From NCBI GenBank assembly GCA_032358165.1, contig JAALGY010000034.1, positions 744,001 through 808,000 on the forward strand: a stretch of 64,000 bases of DNA. The letters are read 5' to 3'. This stretch comes from Diplosphaera chodatii (Eukaryota > Chlorophyta > Trebouxiophyceae > Prasiolales > Stichococcaceae). The translations under genes were made by a program, and so were the position numbers. Positions within the stretch are counted from its first letter, which is position 1; the number at the start of each line of letters is the position of its first letter. The notes beneath the pieces were generated by a model, which saw only the letters and a program-made list of their open reading frames with translations, was not told the DNA's origin and searched no databases. Below, piece after piece: positions 63,913 through 64,000 of the stretch.

Positions 63913-64000
63913 GTGTGCTGCCTCATGAACCCTAAGATGCACAACTCATGTTTGACTGAAATTTGGATGCCTTGTGGGCACCATCTATGGGTAGCTTTCG

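Overview
The window is nuclear DNA of a GC-rich, intron-dense green alga (Chlorophyta; the class Trebouxiophyceae is my guess, not shown). The evidence is many short GT-AG introns of about 100-300 bp ending in GCAG, third-position GC bias, CAG-encoded poly-Q tracts, and a gene set that is plainly eukaryotic: DNA polymerase delta, an XRCC3-type RAD51 paralogue, KRR1, a CDC48-type AAA+ ATPase, an MRS2/CorA magnesium transporter, and a ribosome-recycling factor with a presequence-like N-terminus. Gene models were built by eye from splice signals and reading-frame phase, so exon edges are approximate.

Left block (1-12.8 kb): a CDC48-type ATPase (+, 5' end outside the window), a WW-domain membrane protein (+), KRR1 (-), an organellar ribosome-recycling factor (+), and an uncharacterised conserved protein (-).

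Repeat array A (about 12.84-16.69 kb) is built from a 17-19 bp unit, CCCCTTTGTTGTTGACCAC, in both orientations. It has a higher-order repeat, TCTGTTTTCT-type tracts and a tRNA-T-arm-like module. Array B (about 40.74-44.35 kb) has the same components, and its tRNA-like/tract module is inverted relative to array A.

Middle block (17-40.3 kb, between the arrays): a RecQ-like DEAH helicase with a long low-complexity N-terminus (+), an unassigned minus-strand locus, a C2H2 zinc-finger protein with an unrecognised C-terminal domain (-), XRCC3 (-), a MULE-transposase-like gene (+), and a poly-Q protein (+).

Right block (44.9-64 kb): a TauE/SafE-family membrane protein (-), a small multi-pass membrane protein (+), MRS2 (-), a poorly resolved locus, and POLD1 (+), which runs off the right edge after its first C-terminal cysteine motif.

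The recognised genes are mostly housekeeping and do not form one pathway. DNA-transaction genes (helicase, XRCC3, transposase-like, POLD1) are frequent. The most unusual content is the pair of inverted repeat arrays around a 24-kb block holding helicase-like and transposase-like genes. Since that block also holds an ordinary XRCC3 gene, a segmental rearrangement is at least as likely as a giant mobile element.
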